Shown: one piece after another, positions 38,580 through 46,165 of the stretch
Layout of the letters: each line of letters starts with the position of its first letter
Position numbering within the stretch: the stretch's first letter is position 1
Source: CAYRUZ01 sp964427895
Lineage (GTDB): Bacteria; Patescibacteriota; Gracilibacteria; Peribacterales; Peribacteraceae
Assembly (NCBI GenBank): GCA_964427895.1
Contig: CAYRUZ010000006.1
Coordinates: 1 to 46,930 of the forward strand
DNA: 46,930 bases
Direction: 5' to 3'
The notes under the pieces: model-generated
Database searches by the model: none
What the model was told of the DNA's origin: nothing
What the model saw: only the letters and a program-made list of their open reading frames with translations
Program-made: the position numbers and the translations under genes

Positions 38580-39344
38580 TCACGAAAACGCCCGTTCTGC
38601 CAGCCAGCCGTACAGACGTTGTGCCCCGTCGACGATGCGCGGGCCGGGGCGATTGAGCAATGAGTCGTCGATGACGCGCACGCTCCCCTGCCCAACGGCG
38701 GACAAGGCATCCCATCCTGCGCGCGACGACAAGAGGTTCTTGTCGGCAAGACTGCCGGCACCGCACCAGCTGATGACGATGAGCACGGGGTCGAAACGCA
38801 GCACTTCGTCGAGCGTCACCGCACGGCTGAGGGTGCCTGATGGAATGGGAAACGGTTCGCCTCCCGCCAGGCGCACGATCTCCGGAACCCAGTTGCCACT
38901 GGCCATGGGCGGCTGGTGCCACTCTTCCACATACACGCGGGGACGCCCGTGGAGGTGTTTCGCTTTGGCACGCACCGCGTTCAATCCCTGCTGCATCTTC
39001 AACACCAGCTCATCCGCTTCCTTCTGCCGCTCGACGATGGTGCCGACGGCGCGGATGGACTGGTAGATCTGATCGACCGTCCGCGGGTCGTCGTGCACCA
39101 CGGGCAGCTTCGCCGCGCGCAACTGCTCCGCCAGTGCCGCCTGCACGACGGTGGATGTGAAAATCACCTCGGGTGTGAAGGCCGCAACGGCCTGCGGATC
39201 GATGTTCTGATGGTCCCGCACGGCGGAGATGGCTTTTGCCTCCTCGGGATAATTGCTGAATTGATCCCGACACACGACATCCCCTCCGCATCCGAGCGCG
39301 AAGAGGATCTCGGTGACCGCCGGTGAGAGCGACGCGATGCGCAC
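38580..39344 (-). CDS. BtuF/TroA-like periplasmic-binding-fold protein without a signal peptide
   Basis: 254 aa. RIASLSPAVTEILFALG and the SWCGAGSLADKN and VDGAQRLYGWL landmarks match the cobalamin/metallophore binding family. The protein begins directly with the fold and has no signal peptide or lipobox, so it should be cytosolic. No permease or ATPase gene accompanies it. The GTG start at 39344 is 6 nt after TAGAAT on the minus strand. The ligand is unknown; a corrinoid is a guess from the family. Confidence 0.75.
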   Translation of the reverse strand: MRIASLSPAVTEILFALGCGGDVVCRDQFSNYPEEAKAISAVRDHQNIDPQAVAAFTPEVIFTSTVVQAALAEQLRAAKLPVVHDDPRTVDQIYQSIRAVGTIVERQKEADELVLKMQQGLNAVRAKAKHLHGRPRVYVEEWHQPPMASGNWVPEIVRLAGGEPFPIPSGTLSRAVTLDEVLRFDPVLIVISWCGAGSLADKNLLSSRAGWDALSAVGQGSVRVIDDSLLNRPGPRIVDGAQRLYGWLAERAFS

Positions 39345-39350
39345 GAGCGC

Positions 39351-39356
39351 ATTCTA
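39351..39356 (-). promoter_or_regulatory. -10 TAGAAT of the BtuF-like gene (leaderless GTG)
   Basis: TAGAAT on the minus strand, 6 nt before GTG 39344. Confidence 0.5.
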
Positions 39357-39360
39357 CGCC

Positions 39361-39795
39361 TTACGCCGCCAGGTGTTCCTCGTCTCCCTTCGCTCCGCTG
39401 TCCGGAGAGATGTACTCCATCAAATTGATGCGTCCCGCCAAGAGTTGCTGGACGTGGTGCATCACGACTTGCACGGAATAATAATTCGACGATTCGATTT
39501 CGATGCCGAGGGACGGCCCGATGGAGACGGTGACCTCTGCACGCTTCAGACCGGAAACGCCGAGAGCCTGCAGCGAACGTTGAACCTCAGCGGCGACTTG
39601 CTGCGCGCTGCCGTCCAGATCCAGAAGCAATTGGCGCACCATCGTTGCTTTCTCGGCGGGCTGCTCGCCGAAATCGGATCCATGAGGATCCCACCCCTCG
39701 GGGTGAACGGCGGCGGCGGGCTGCGATTCCTCGAGGCTGATAGCCTCCGCGGCATCAGCACCGGGTTCGTACAAGTGAAGATCCTCGAAACTCAT
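39361..39795 (-). CDS. Hypothetical acidic protein
   Basis: 144 aa. The N-terminus is acidic (SFEDLHLYEPGADAAEAISL). A central helix (ATMVRQLLLDLDGSAQQVAA) and two beta-strands (RAEVTVSIGPSLGIEIESSN) follow, then another helix. No family was recognised. It is the only gene here with a textbook two-box promoter, and its ATG is preceded by TTTCTTCCTTCCCCGTTTTC, the shared CU-rich leader. Confidence 0.6.
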   Translation of the reverse strand: MSFEDLHLYEPGADAAEAISLEESQPAAAVHPEGWDPHGSDFGEQPAEKATMVRQLLLDLDGSAQQVAAEVQRSLQALGVSGLKRAEVTVSIGPSLGIEIESSNYYSVQVVMHHVQQLLAGRINLMEYISPDSGAKGDEEHLAA

Positions 39796-39829
39796 GAAAA
39801 CGGGGAAGGAAGAAACAAAATGAGCGTGC

Positions 39830-39857
39830 AGGATACGGATTGAAGACGACATGTCAA
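39830..39857 (-). promoter_or_regulatory. Two-box sigma70-type promoter of the gene at 39795
   Basis: TTGACA (39857-39852) and TATCCT (39835-39830) on the minus strand, spaced 16 bp. It gives a leader of about 28 nt. A second TTTGACA copy lies 13 bp further upstream. Confidence 0.65.
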
Positions 39858-39974
39858 AGAATTTTGTCAAATTATCCGTTTAGACCTGAAATATGCCATC
39901 CCTTTGACGCCGTCCCGTACGATCTATGTACGCATTGCGTCGATTTTTGGCCAAAGAGGATTTGGCACGCTTGA

Positions 39975-39980
39975 TATCAT
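39975..39980 (+). promoter_or_regulatory. Extended -10 TGA-TATCAT of the LysE-type exporter, leaderless
   Basis: TATCAT preceded by TGA, 6 nt before ATG 39987. Confidence 0.5.
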
Positions 39981-39986
39981 GCGGAT

Positions 39987-40607
39987 ATGACCGCCTTCCT
40001 GACCGTCATTGCCATTCATTTCCTTGCCCTCCTCAGTCCGGGCCCAGATTTCGCCATGATTGCTCGACAGAGCCTTACCCGATCACGAGGGGCAGCTGTC
40101 TGGACAGCGGTCGGCCTGGGCATGGGCATGCTGGTCCACGCAGCCTACTGCCTCCTGGGTATCGGTCTTCTCATCGCTCGCTCCATCCTGCTGTACAACG
40201 CCATCAAATGGATCGGTGCGGCATACCTCATCTGGATCGGCATCCAGTGCCTGCGTTCGACGGGCCACGGATCGGACCCCATTGAAACGACAGTAGCCGT
40301 GAAGGAGACATGGAGCACCTCGCTGCGTACGGGATTCCTCACGAATGTCCTCAACCCGAAAGCCACGCTCTTCATGCTGGCGCTCTTCACGCAGGTCATC
40401 GATCCTGCCACACCGCTGTGGTTGCAGATAGCTATGGGCCTCTATATGGGTGCCATGACAACCGCGTACTTCACGCTGCTCGGCAATATCCTCAGTCTCG
40501 ACGTTATCAGACAGCTTTTTGCCCGTGCCCAAAAAGCCATCGACCGCTTTATGGGTGTAGTGCTTATCCTGCTAGGGCTGAAAGTTGCCTTCAGTTCAAG
40601 GGATTAA
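39987..40607 (+). CDS. LysE/RhtB-family amino acid exporter
   Basis: 206 aa with about six TM helices. HFLALLSPGPDFAMIARQSL at the N-terminus is the family hallmark (SPGPxxxxV). GFLTNVLNPKATLFMLALF is the second conserved motif, in the middle. Substrates in the family are Lys, Thr, homoserine and others, and cannot be told here. A frame starting at 39926 on the same strand is out of register and not real. Confidence 0.92.
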   Translation: MTAFLTVIAIHFLALLSPGPDFAMIARQSLTRSRGAAVWTAVGLGMGMLVHAAYCLLGIGLLIARSILLYNAIKWIGAAYLIWIGIQCLRSTGHGSDPIETTVAVKETWSTSLRTGFLTNVLNPKATLFMLALFTQVIDPATPLWLQIAMGLYMGAMTTAYFTLLGNILSLDVIRQLFARAQKAIDRFMGVVLILLGLKVAFSSRD

Positions 40608-40610
40608 TCG

Positions 40611-40696
40611 TGGTGCCGGGAGAGGGAATCGAACCCTCAACACCTTTCGGTACGCGATTTTGAGTCGCGCGCGTCTACCAATTCCGCCATCCCGGC
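40611..40696 (-). tRNA. tRNA-Leu(CAA)
   Basis: Minus strand: acceptor GCCGGGA/TCCCGGC, anticodon stem CGCGA/TCGCG with loop CTCAAAA (CAA), a class II variable arm (TACCGAAAGGTGT), GGTTCGATTCC T-arm, encoded CCA. It lies 3 bp after the LysE-type gene in convergent orientation. Confidence 0.95.
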
Positions 40697-40763
40697 ACGG
40701 CCAGCATCCTAGCGCGCCCCCCTGCCCACGGAAAGCCACTGCGGGTATTCTGCCTACTCAGCA

Positions 40764-42101
40764 ATGGATACCTTCGACACCTTCATCATCGAATCCTTCG
40801 ACCTGGACCCCGACGCCAAGGTGATCCGGCTGCGCTACGCCCTGGACGAGACGGAGATCTTCGAGGAGCAGATCCTGCTGCCCGAGGATCGCCCGCTCCC
40901 CTCCTCCGTGTCCCCGGAACTGCAGGCCGCGCTGTTCGCCCTGCACATCGCCGGCGGTGTGAGTTACTACAAGACGTCCTGCCCGCCGACCATCGAGGTA
41001 CGATCCGGAGAACTGACCGCGGACATGGCCGCTTTCTGGAACGAGGTCTACGAGAAGGGCCTGGGTGAATTCTTCTACAAGAACGACATCGACTTCCGCG
41101 GGCTCATCCGCTTTCCCGTGACGGCAGAGAAGAAGCATGCGCCGGCTCCGGTGAAACGCTCGGGCCCCCGTAAGGCGCTCATCCCCATCGGCGGCGGCAA
41201 GGACTCGATGGTCACCATCGAGCTGCTGTGCAAGACCAACGCCGACATCACGCTGCTACGCATGGGCAAGCACCCGTTCATCACGCGTCTCGTGGAGGAA
41301 ACCGGCCTGCCACTGCTCACGATCGAGCGACGACTCTCCCCGCGCCTCTTCTCGATGAACGCGGAGGGCGCGCTCAACGGCCACGTGCCGATCACGGCGT
41401 ACCTCTCATGCCTCTCGGTTGTGCTCGGCTTGCTCTACGGCTTCGACACGATCCCCATGAGCAACGAGCGCAGCGCGGACGAAGGCAACGTCGAGTACCT
41501 CGGCACGGAGATCAACCACCAGTGGAGCAAGAGCATCGAATTCGAGCGGGCATTCCGCGCCTATCTCTCCTCAAACGTCACGAACGCCGTGGAGTACTTC
41601 AGCCTCCTGCGGCCCGTCAGCGAGCTGACGATCGCCAAGATCTTCGCCGAGTTGAAGCAGTACCGCGCGTCCATCACGAGCTGCAACGCCAACTGGAAGA
41701 TCGCCGGCGAGAAACCCAAGGAACGCTGGTGCGGCCACTGCCCCAAGTGCCTCTTCTCGTTCATCCTGTTCTCGGCGTTCCTCAGCCGAAGCGAGCTGCA
41801 GGAGATGTTCGGCGGCATCTTCCTCGACGACGAAACGCTGGCCCCGCTGTTCCAGGAACTCCTGGGGACCTCGGGCATCAAACCCTTCGAGTGCGTCGGC
41901 ACTCCGGAAGAGACCATCGCCGCCCTCACACTGGCGCAGCACCGCGGGGATCTGAACGACACTGTGCTGATAAAGCACTTCGTGAACGAAGTGCTGGTCG
42001 ACGTTCCCGATCCGGACGGAGCGATTACCCAGAGCCTGACGCTCAGCGAGGACCACGCCGTCCCCGGTGACCTTCTTCCCCTGCTCCATGCGCATCAGTG
42101 A
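40764..42101 (+). CDS. murL: UDP-MurNAc-L-Ala-L-Glu epimerase, MurL-type
   Basis: Inverts the terminal L-Glu of UDP-MurNAc-L-Ala-L-Glu to D-Glu in the alternative peptidoglycan route known from Xanthomonas, where MurD2 first adds L-Glu. The 445-aa product has a PP-loop-like IPIGGGKDSMVTIELL (GGGKDS 143-148), PMSNERSADEGNVEYLGTEI, a C-terminal CGHCPKC cluster and GIKPFECVGTPEE, all landmarks of MurL. The next gene is murD with a 14-bp overlap, the same pairing as in Xanthomonas. No glutamate racemase is in the window. Confidence 0.82.
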   Translation: MDTFDTFIIESFDLDPDAKVIRLRYALDETEIFEEQILLPEDRPLPSSVSPELQAALFALHIAGGVSYYKTSCPPTIEVRSGELTADMAAFWNEVYEKGLGEFFYKNDIDFRGLIRFPVTAEKKHAPAPVKRSGPRKALIPIGGGKDSMVTIELLCKTNADITLLRMGKHPFITRLVEETGLPLLTIERRLSPRLFSMNAEGALNGHVPITAYLSCLSVVLGLLYGFDTIPMSNERSADEGNVEYLGTEINHQWSKSIEFERAFRAYLSSNVTNAVEYFSLLRPVSELTIAKIFAELKQYRASITSCNANWKIAGEKPKERWCGHCPKCLFSFILFSAFLSRSELQEMFGGIFLDDETLAPLFQELLGTSGIKPFECVGTPEETIAALTLAQHRGDLNDTVLIKHFVNEVLVDVPDPDGAITQSLTLSEDHAVPGDLLPLLHAHQ

Positions 42102-43380
42102 CCTCGCGGGCAAGAATGTCTGCATCCTCGGCTTCGGCAAAGAAGGACACTCAGTGCTCAACGCGCTGCAACGCCAGGGCATCGACTGTGAGGTGACCGT
42201 GTGCGACAAGAACGAGGTGGTCGAGGTGCCGAAGGCCAAACACGTCGGCAAGCAGCTCGGCACAGGCTGGCTGCAGAACCTGGAGACATTCGACGTGATC
42301 GTGAAGTCCCCCGGCATTCCCCCGCAGCCGCAGATCGACGCCGTAAAAGATAAGACGACGTCCGCCACGAAGCTCTTCTTCGGCAGCGTCGAAGGCACGG
42401 GCGCCATGATCGTCGGCATCACGGGATCGAAGGGCAAGAGCACCACGACGAGCCTGATCCATGCCATCCTCACGGCGGCGGGCAAACACAGCGTCCTCGT
42501 CGGGAACATCGGCAAACCGGCGCTCGACCAGCTCGACGACGCGAAGCCGGGAACGATTTTCACGCTGGAGATGAGCAGCTATCAGCTGATGGACATGGGC
42601 GTGAGCCCGCACATCGCGGTCGTCACGGCCTTCTTCCCGGAGCACCTCGATTACCATGGCTCGCTCGAGGCCTACAAAGCGGCGAAGGCGAATATCGCCC
42701 GTTTCCAGAAGCCGGAGGACATCGTCTTCTACTGCGGGGATTCGCAGGGTGCGAAAGATATCGCGTCCGTCGGGAAAGGAAAGAAAGTCTCCTTCTCTTG
42801 GAAGGACGCGCCGCTGAAAATCGAGGAAACGCACCTGCTGGGCCAGCACAATCTCGGCAACATCGCGGGTGCGCTGGCGGCCACCGCCGAACTGGGCGTG
42901 CCGGGCGACGTCGCCCTCGCGGCCGTGAAGCAGTTCCACGGGCTTCCCCACCGCCTCCAGAACGTCGGCGAGCACGGCGGCATCCGCTGGATCGACGACG
43001 CCATCTCCACCACGCCAGAATCGGCCATCGCCGCCCTCGATGCACTGGGCGACGACGTCATCACCATCATTCTCGGCGGCCAGGACCGCGGCGTGGATTT
43101 CACGTCGTTAGGCAAACGCATCAAGCAGTCCAAAGTACTGACGGTGATCCTGTTTCCCGGCAGCGGGCCGCGCATCCGCGAGGCCATCGGCGACGCGCAT
43201 GCCGATGTGTGTTTCCACGAGGTCGATTCGATGGAGAAAGCCGTCGCGCAGGCATTGAAGAACACCATGCCCGGAAAGATCTGCCTGCTCTCCACGGCCT
43301 CCCCAAGCTACGGCATGTTCAAGAACTTCGAGGAAAAGGGCGACGTGTTCCAGGCGGAGATCAAGCGCCAAACGGCGTGA
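42088..43380 (+). CDS. murD: UDP-N-acetylmuramoylalanine-glutamate ligase, MurD (probably MurD2-type)
   Basis: 430 aa. N-terminal Rossmann part (NVCILGFGKEGHSVL), ATP loop GITGSKGKSTTTSLIH, FTLEMSSYQL, FFPEHLDYHGSLEAYKAAKA with the family lysine, and a C-terminal Mur domain (IRWIDDAISTTPESAIAAL, IILGGQDRGVDF, LLSTASPSYGMFKNFEEKG). Being fused in an operon to murL (14-bp overlap), it is likely to add L-Glu rather than D-Glu, as MurD2 does. That specificity is inferred from context only. It abuts grpE tail to tail with no spacer. Confidence 0.9.
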   Translation: MRISDLAGKNVCILGFGKEGHSVLNALQRQGIDCEVTVCDKNEVVEVPKAKHVGKQLGTGWLQNLETFDVIVKSPGIPPQPQIDAVKDKTTSATKLFFGSVEGTGAMIVGITGSKGKSTTTSLIHAILTAAGKHSVLVGNIGKPALDQLDDAKPGTIFTLEMSSYQLMDMGVSPHIAVVTAFFPEHLDYHGSLEAYKAAKANIARFQKPEDIVFYCGDSQGAKDIASVGKGKKVSFSWKDAPLKIEETHLLGQHNLGNIAGALAATAELGVPGDVALAAVKQFHGLPHRLQNVGEHGGIRWIDDAISTTPESAIAALDALGDDVITIILGGQDRGVDFTSLGKRIKQSKVLTVILFPGSGPRIREAIGDAHADVCFHEVDSMEKAVAQALKNTMPGKICLLSTASPSYGMFKNFEEKGDVFQAEIKRQTA

Positions 43381-43923
43381 TCACTGTCCCACCTTCACCT
43401 TGGCCGGGCGCAGCACTTTGCCGTGCAATTCGTAGCCGTCCTCCAACACCTCGAGGACGACGTTCGGTTCTCCCTCGCCGGTGAGCAGCACCTCGTGCTT
43501 GTTGGGGTCGACCGGCTGGCCCAGGGCGTCGATCTTCTTCAGTCCGGCGGCATTGAGTTGCCGCACGAGCTCCTGCTCCATTGCCACCACGCCCTTCACC
43601 CAATCGTCGGACGCCAGCGTCTCCGGGATGTGCTTGATCGCGCGCTGGAAGTTATCGATGGTCGGCAGCAGCTTTTGGATGAGCGACTCGGTGGCGAATT
43701 TGCCGATCTCCTCGCGTTCGCGCTCGACGCGCGCCTTGGCGTTCTGCAGGTCGGCCTGCGCACGCGCGGCAAGGTCGCGGAACTTCTGCACTTCCGCGCT
43801 TTCGTCGGCGGGAGCGGCAGACTTAGCTTCCTCCAGATCTCGACGAAGAGACTCGTTCTCGGCTTGTAATTGCGCGAGGAGCAGCGCCTCGTCGCTGGCC
43901 GGTGACTGTTTCGGGTCGGACAT
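43381..43923 (-). CDS. grpE: Nucleotide exchange factor GrpE
   Basis: DnaK co-chaperone. The 180-aa product has an N-terminal coiled coil (ENESLRRDLEEAKSA, then KFRDLAARAQADLQNAKARV) and the C-terminal beta domain (VDPNKHEVLLTGEGEPNVVL, then LEDGYELHGKVLRPAKVKV). dnaK and dnaJ are not adjacent in the window. The ATG lies 8 nt after TATCAT (or 5 nt after CATAGT) on the minus strand, with no heat-shock operator such as CIRCE visible. Confidence 0.95.
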   Translation of the reverse strand: MSDPKQSPASDEALLLAQLQAENESLRRDLEEAKSAAPADESAEVQKFRDLAARAQADLQNAKARVEREREEIGKFATESLIQKLLPTIDNFQRAIKHIPETLASDDWVKGVVAMEQELVRQLNAAGLKKIDALGQPVDPNKHEVLLTGEGEPNVVLEVLEDGYELHGKVLRPAKVKVGQ

Positions 43924-43955
43924 GCGGCACTATGATACGGAGATCGGCGACCCCA

Positions 43956-45476
43956 TCAACCCAAGCTCCGGCGCAAAAGCGCCGCATCGACGATATCGCG
44001 GGTGATTGCCGCGCCTTCGTGCTTTCCCTGCAAGCGATGGAAGATTGTGGAGGTGATGTTGCGATGGATCATTTCGTCTGGGGTGACCGGCCCGAGTTCG
44101 ATACCCAGCACGTTCTCGATATCCGCGACGTCCTCCGCGATTTGCGCGTAGACGGGAGCCTGCTTGCTCAGCAACTGGAGATTCTCGCGGTTGAGGTATG
44201 CCCCGGCGCGCTGCATGTCCTGGGCGATCGTGGGATAGTACGTCTGCAATGTCGCCAATTGGCCGCGGGCGCGGATGGTGCGCAGGGCACGCCCCGTGGA
44301 AAGCAGTTCAGGAGGGAGTCCGATGGAATACAGCGCGGCGGTGAAGCCGATGGCGCGCGGCAGTTTGACCGCGCCCACGCCCCGGCTGTAACCGAACAAT
44401 CCGATGTGCTGCAGGCGCTCGCGGCGCGGCGGGACGTAGGCGGCGACGGTGTTGATCAGACCCGCCACGGCCTCGATTGTGGGCTTCCACACGCTCGAGA
44501 AGACCCCGCTGATATCCTGCAACAGGGCGAGATCGGCACCGGGAACGGGCTGCGGGCGCAGGGCGGGAGCGCGCTCCTGAATGATTTCCAACGCGCGGTG
44601 GACCTCCTCGCGCGGATAGTCGTAGCGGAATGCGGATTGAATGGAGTACGTGCGCGTGCCGGCATACTGGTCGAGGAAGATATCCGTCGATCGCGGGTTC
44701 ACTCCGCCGCGGAACGGGAGCGATCCAGTGCCGATCACGGGGTGTACTGCGAACCCCAACTCCGCACCGATGTCGGCGGTGACGCTGAGCGCGGCTTTCA
44801 TGGCTAGAACGGCGGGCACCAAGCCGGCGTTAAGGGCGGGATCGGAACGGGCGAGGAAAATGCGTACGCCGCGCTTGAGATCGACGTTCTCCTTGAGCAG
44901 CTGCGTCCAGTACGGACGCACGATGCGGGAGATGGCGAAGAGCGAATCGACGTCCTCCACCAGCGGGGTCACTTGGAAGGTCTGCAAGACAGCGGCGTCC
45001 TGCGCGCGGTGGAACACCGACTTGTGGTAGTCAGCGACCGACCGGAAGGCGCTTCGCACCTGCAGCGGCTGTTCGCTGCTGGTCGTGAGCGGCAGGAACA
45101 TCTCGGTGACGGGCGGCTGCGGCAAATCGATGTCATGCGCGAGATCGACCAGCGATAGCACGTTCATGAAGGCCCGGGCCATGCGGTGCATCTTCTCGCC
45201 GTCGAAGGCCGGAATGCGGAACGTGAGGTGTAAATCGTCCCCCAACGGACGCTGCACGAAGAAGTCCTTCGCGCGGGAGAACAACTTCTCCCCTACCGCC
45301 TCGTCGACGTACTTTCCTTCCCAGTCCCACATGTACTCGTCGATCGGCAAATCACGGAACAGGAGGAGTAACTCCTCGATCTCATCCTGCGTGGGAATGA
45401 ATGCATCGTCACGCCACCACGGAACGGACGCGTTGTCCGGGTGTTGAGTGGCCATGGTGACTGGAGGCCAGCGCAT
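43956..45476 (-). CDS. ppcA: Archaeal-type phosphoenolpyruvate carboxylase
   Basis: Carboxylates PEP to oxaloacetate, refilling C4 acids. At 506 aa it is about half the length of the common bacterial Ppc. The signature MATQHPDN lies at residues 8-15, and ARSDPALNAGLVPAVLA, IGTGSLPFRGG and LFGYSRGVGAVKLPRAIGF fit the archaeal family also found in a few bacteria. The ATG at 45476 gives an N-terminus that matches family members with a short lead before STQHPDN. It also follows TAGGCT by 8 nt. No TCA-cycle genes are nearby. Confidence 0.85.
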   Translation of the reverse strand: MRWPPVTMATQHPDNASVPWWRDDAFIPTQDEIEELLLLFRDLPIDEYMWDWEGKYVDEAVGEKLFSRAKDFFVQRPLGDDLHLTFRIPAFDGEKMHRMARAFMNVLSLVDLAHDIDLPQPPVTEMFLPLTTSSEQPLQVRSAFRSVADYHKSVFHRAQDAAVLQTFQVTPLVEDVDSLFAISRIVRPYWTQLLKENVDLKRGVRIFLARSDPALNAGLVPAVLAMKAALSVTADIGAELGFAVHPVIGTGSLPFRGGVNPRSTDIFLDQYAGTRTYSIQSAFRYDYPREEVHRALEIIQERAPALRPQPVPGADLALLQDISGVFSSVWKPTIEAVAGLINTVAAYVPPRRERLQHIGLFGYSRGVGAVKLPRAIGFTAALYSIGLPPELLSTGRALRTIRARGQLATLQTYYPTIAQDMQRAGAYLNRENLQLLSKQAPVYAQIAEDVADIENVLGIELGPVTPDEMIHRNITSTIFHRLQGKHEGAAITRDIVDAALLRRSLG

Positions 45477-45484
45477 CGGGCACC

Positions 45485-45490
45485 AGCCTA
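45485..45490 (-). promoter_or_regulatory. -10 TAGGCT of the PEP carboxylase gene, leaderless
   Basis: TAGGCT on the minus strand, 8 nt before ATG 45476. Confidence 0.4.
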
Positions 45491-45516
45491 CCGCAAGCGG
45501 CGGCGAATGCCAGGCG

Positions 45517-46134
45517 CTACTTCACTTCCGTGCACGGCACGTCGATGTCCGACACGCATCCCTCGACCGGCGGCTCCCCGCGCCACGGACACGTGCGCGA
45601 ATAGAGGCATGCCTGATCGGTCAGCTCGTCGATTTGCCCTGCAAGATCGGCATCAGCCGTATCGTACGAAAACAGGATCTGATCGCCGTCCGCGAAATCA
45701 TATGCCCAATCGAATGGCTTCTCCTGGCCGTTAACGATCATGCGCCACTTCTTATCCGCCGCATCGCAGCGCTGTTGAGTCTTGTCGTCGACGATGCACG
45801 CCCCCTCCTTCTTCCATCCGAGAGACTGCAAGAACTCACCGATCGTCAGACCGGGCTTGTGGCGGTGCACCACATTGGGATTGTTATCATGGAAGTGCAG
45901 GTACTTGTCCTGCTGCACGTGACCGCCCAAGTCGTCATGGTCGGACATATACTTCTTGTCACCGAAATCCACGTGCTTCCCTTCGATCCAGACGGCGAAA
46001 TCTGCGTGAGTGTGGTTGGGATCGGGGTTTTGTGCGGGCTGGCGGCTTTGCCAGAAAAAGAACGCGCAGGAGAGCGCCAGCACGATGCCGACATACAACA
46101 GGTGAACCGGCCGAAAGCGCGACAGGATGTTCAT
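45517..46134 (-). CDS. Membrane-anchored His-rich protein, unknown
   Basis: 205 aa. One N-terminal TM (LLYVGIVLALSCAFFFWQS) is followed by an external domain with HTHADFAVWIEGKHVDF, KYLHFHDNNPNVVHRHKPG and LTIGEFLQSLGW. This H-x-HADF plus H-x-H pattern is familiar from uncharacterised archaeal and CPR proteins. Seven or more His suggest metal binding. Four Cys lie in the tail and two in the middle. It is downstream of the cupredoxin gene, 31 bp apart, in one apparent operon, which supports a copper link. ATG 46134 is chosen over GTG 46152. Confidence 0.7.
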   Translation of the reverse strand: MNILSRFRPVHLLYVGIVLALSCAFFFWQSRQPAQNPDPNHTHADFAVWIEGKHVDFGDKKYMSDHDDLGGHVQQDKYLHFHDNNPNVVHRHKPGLTIGEFLQSLGWKKEGACIVDDKTQQRCDAADKKWRMIVNGQEKPFDWAYDFADGDQILFSYDTADADLAGQIDELTDQACLYSRTCPWRGEPPVEGCVSDIDVPCTEVK

Positions 46135-46165
46135 AGAATGGGAGACGTACACCGGGTGCCGAAGA

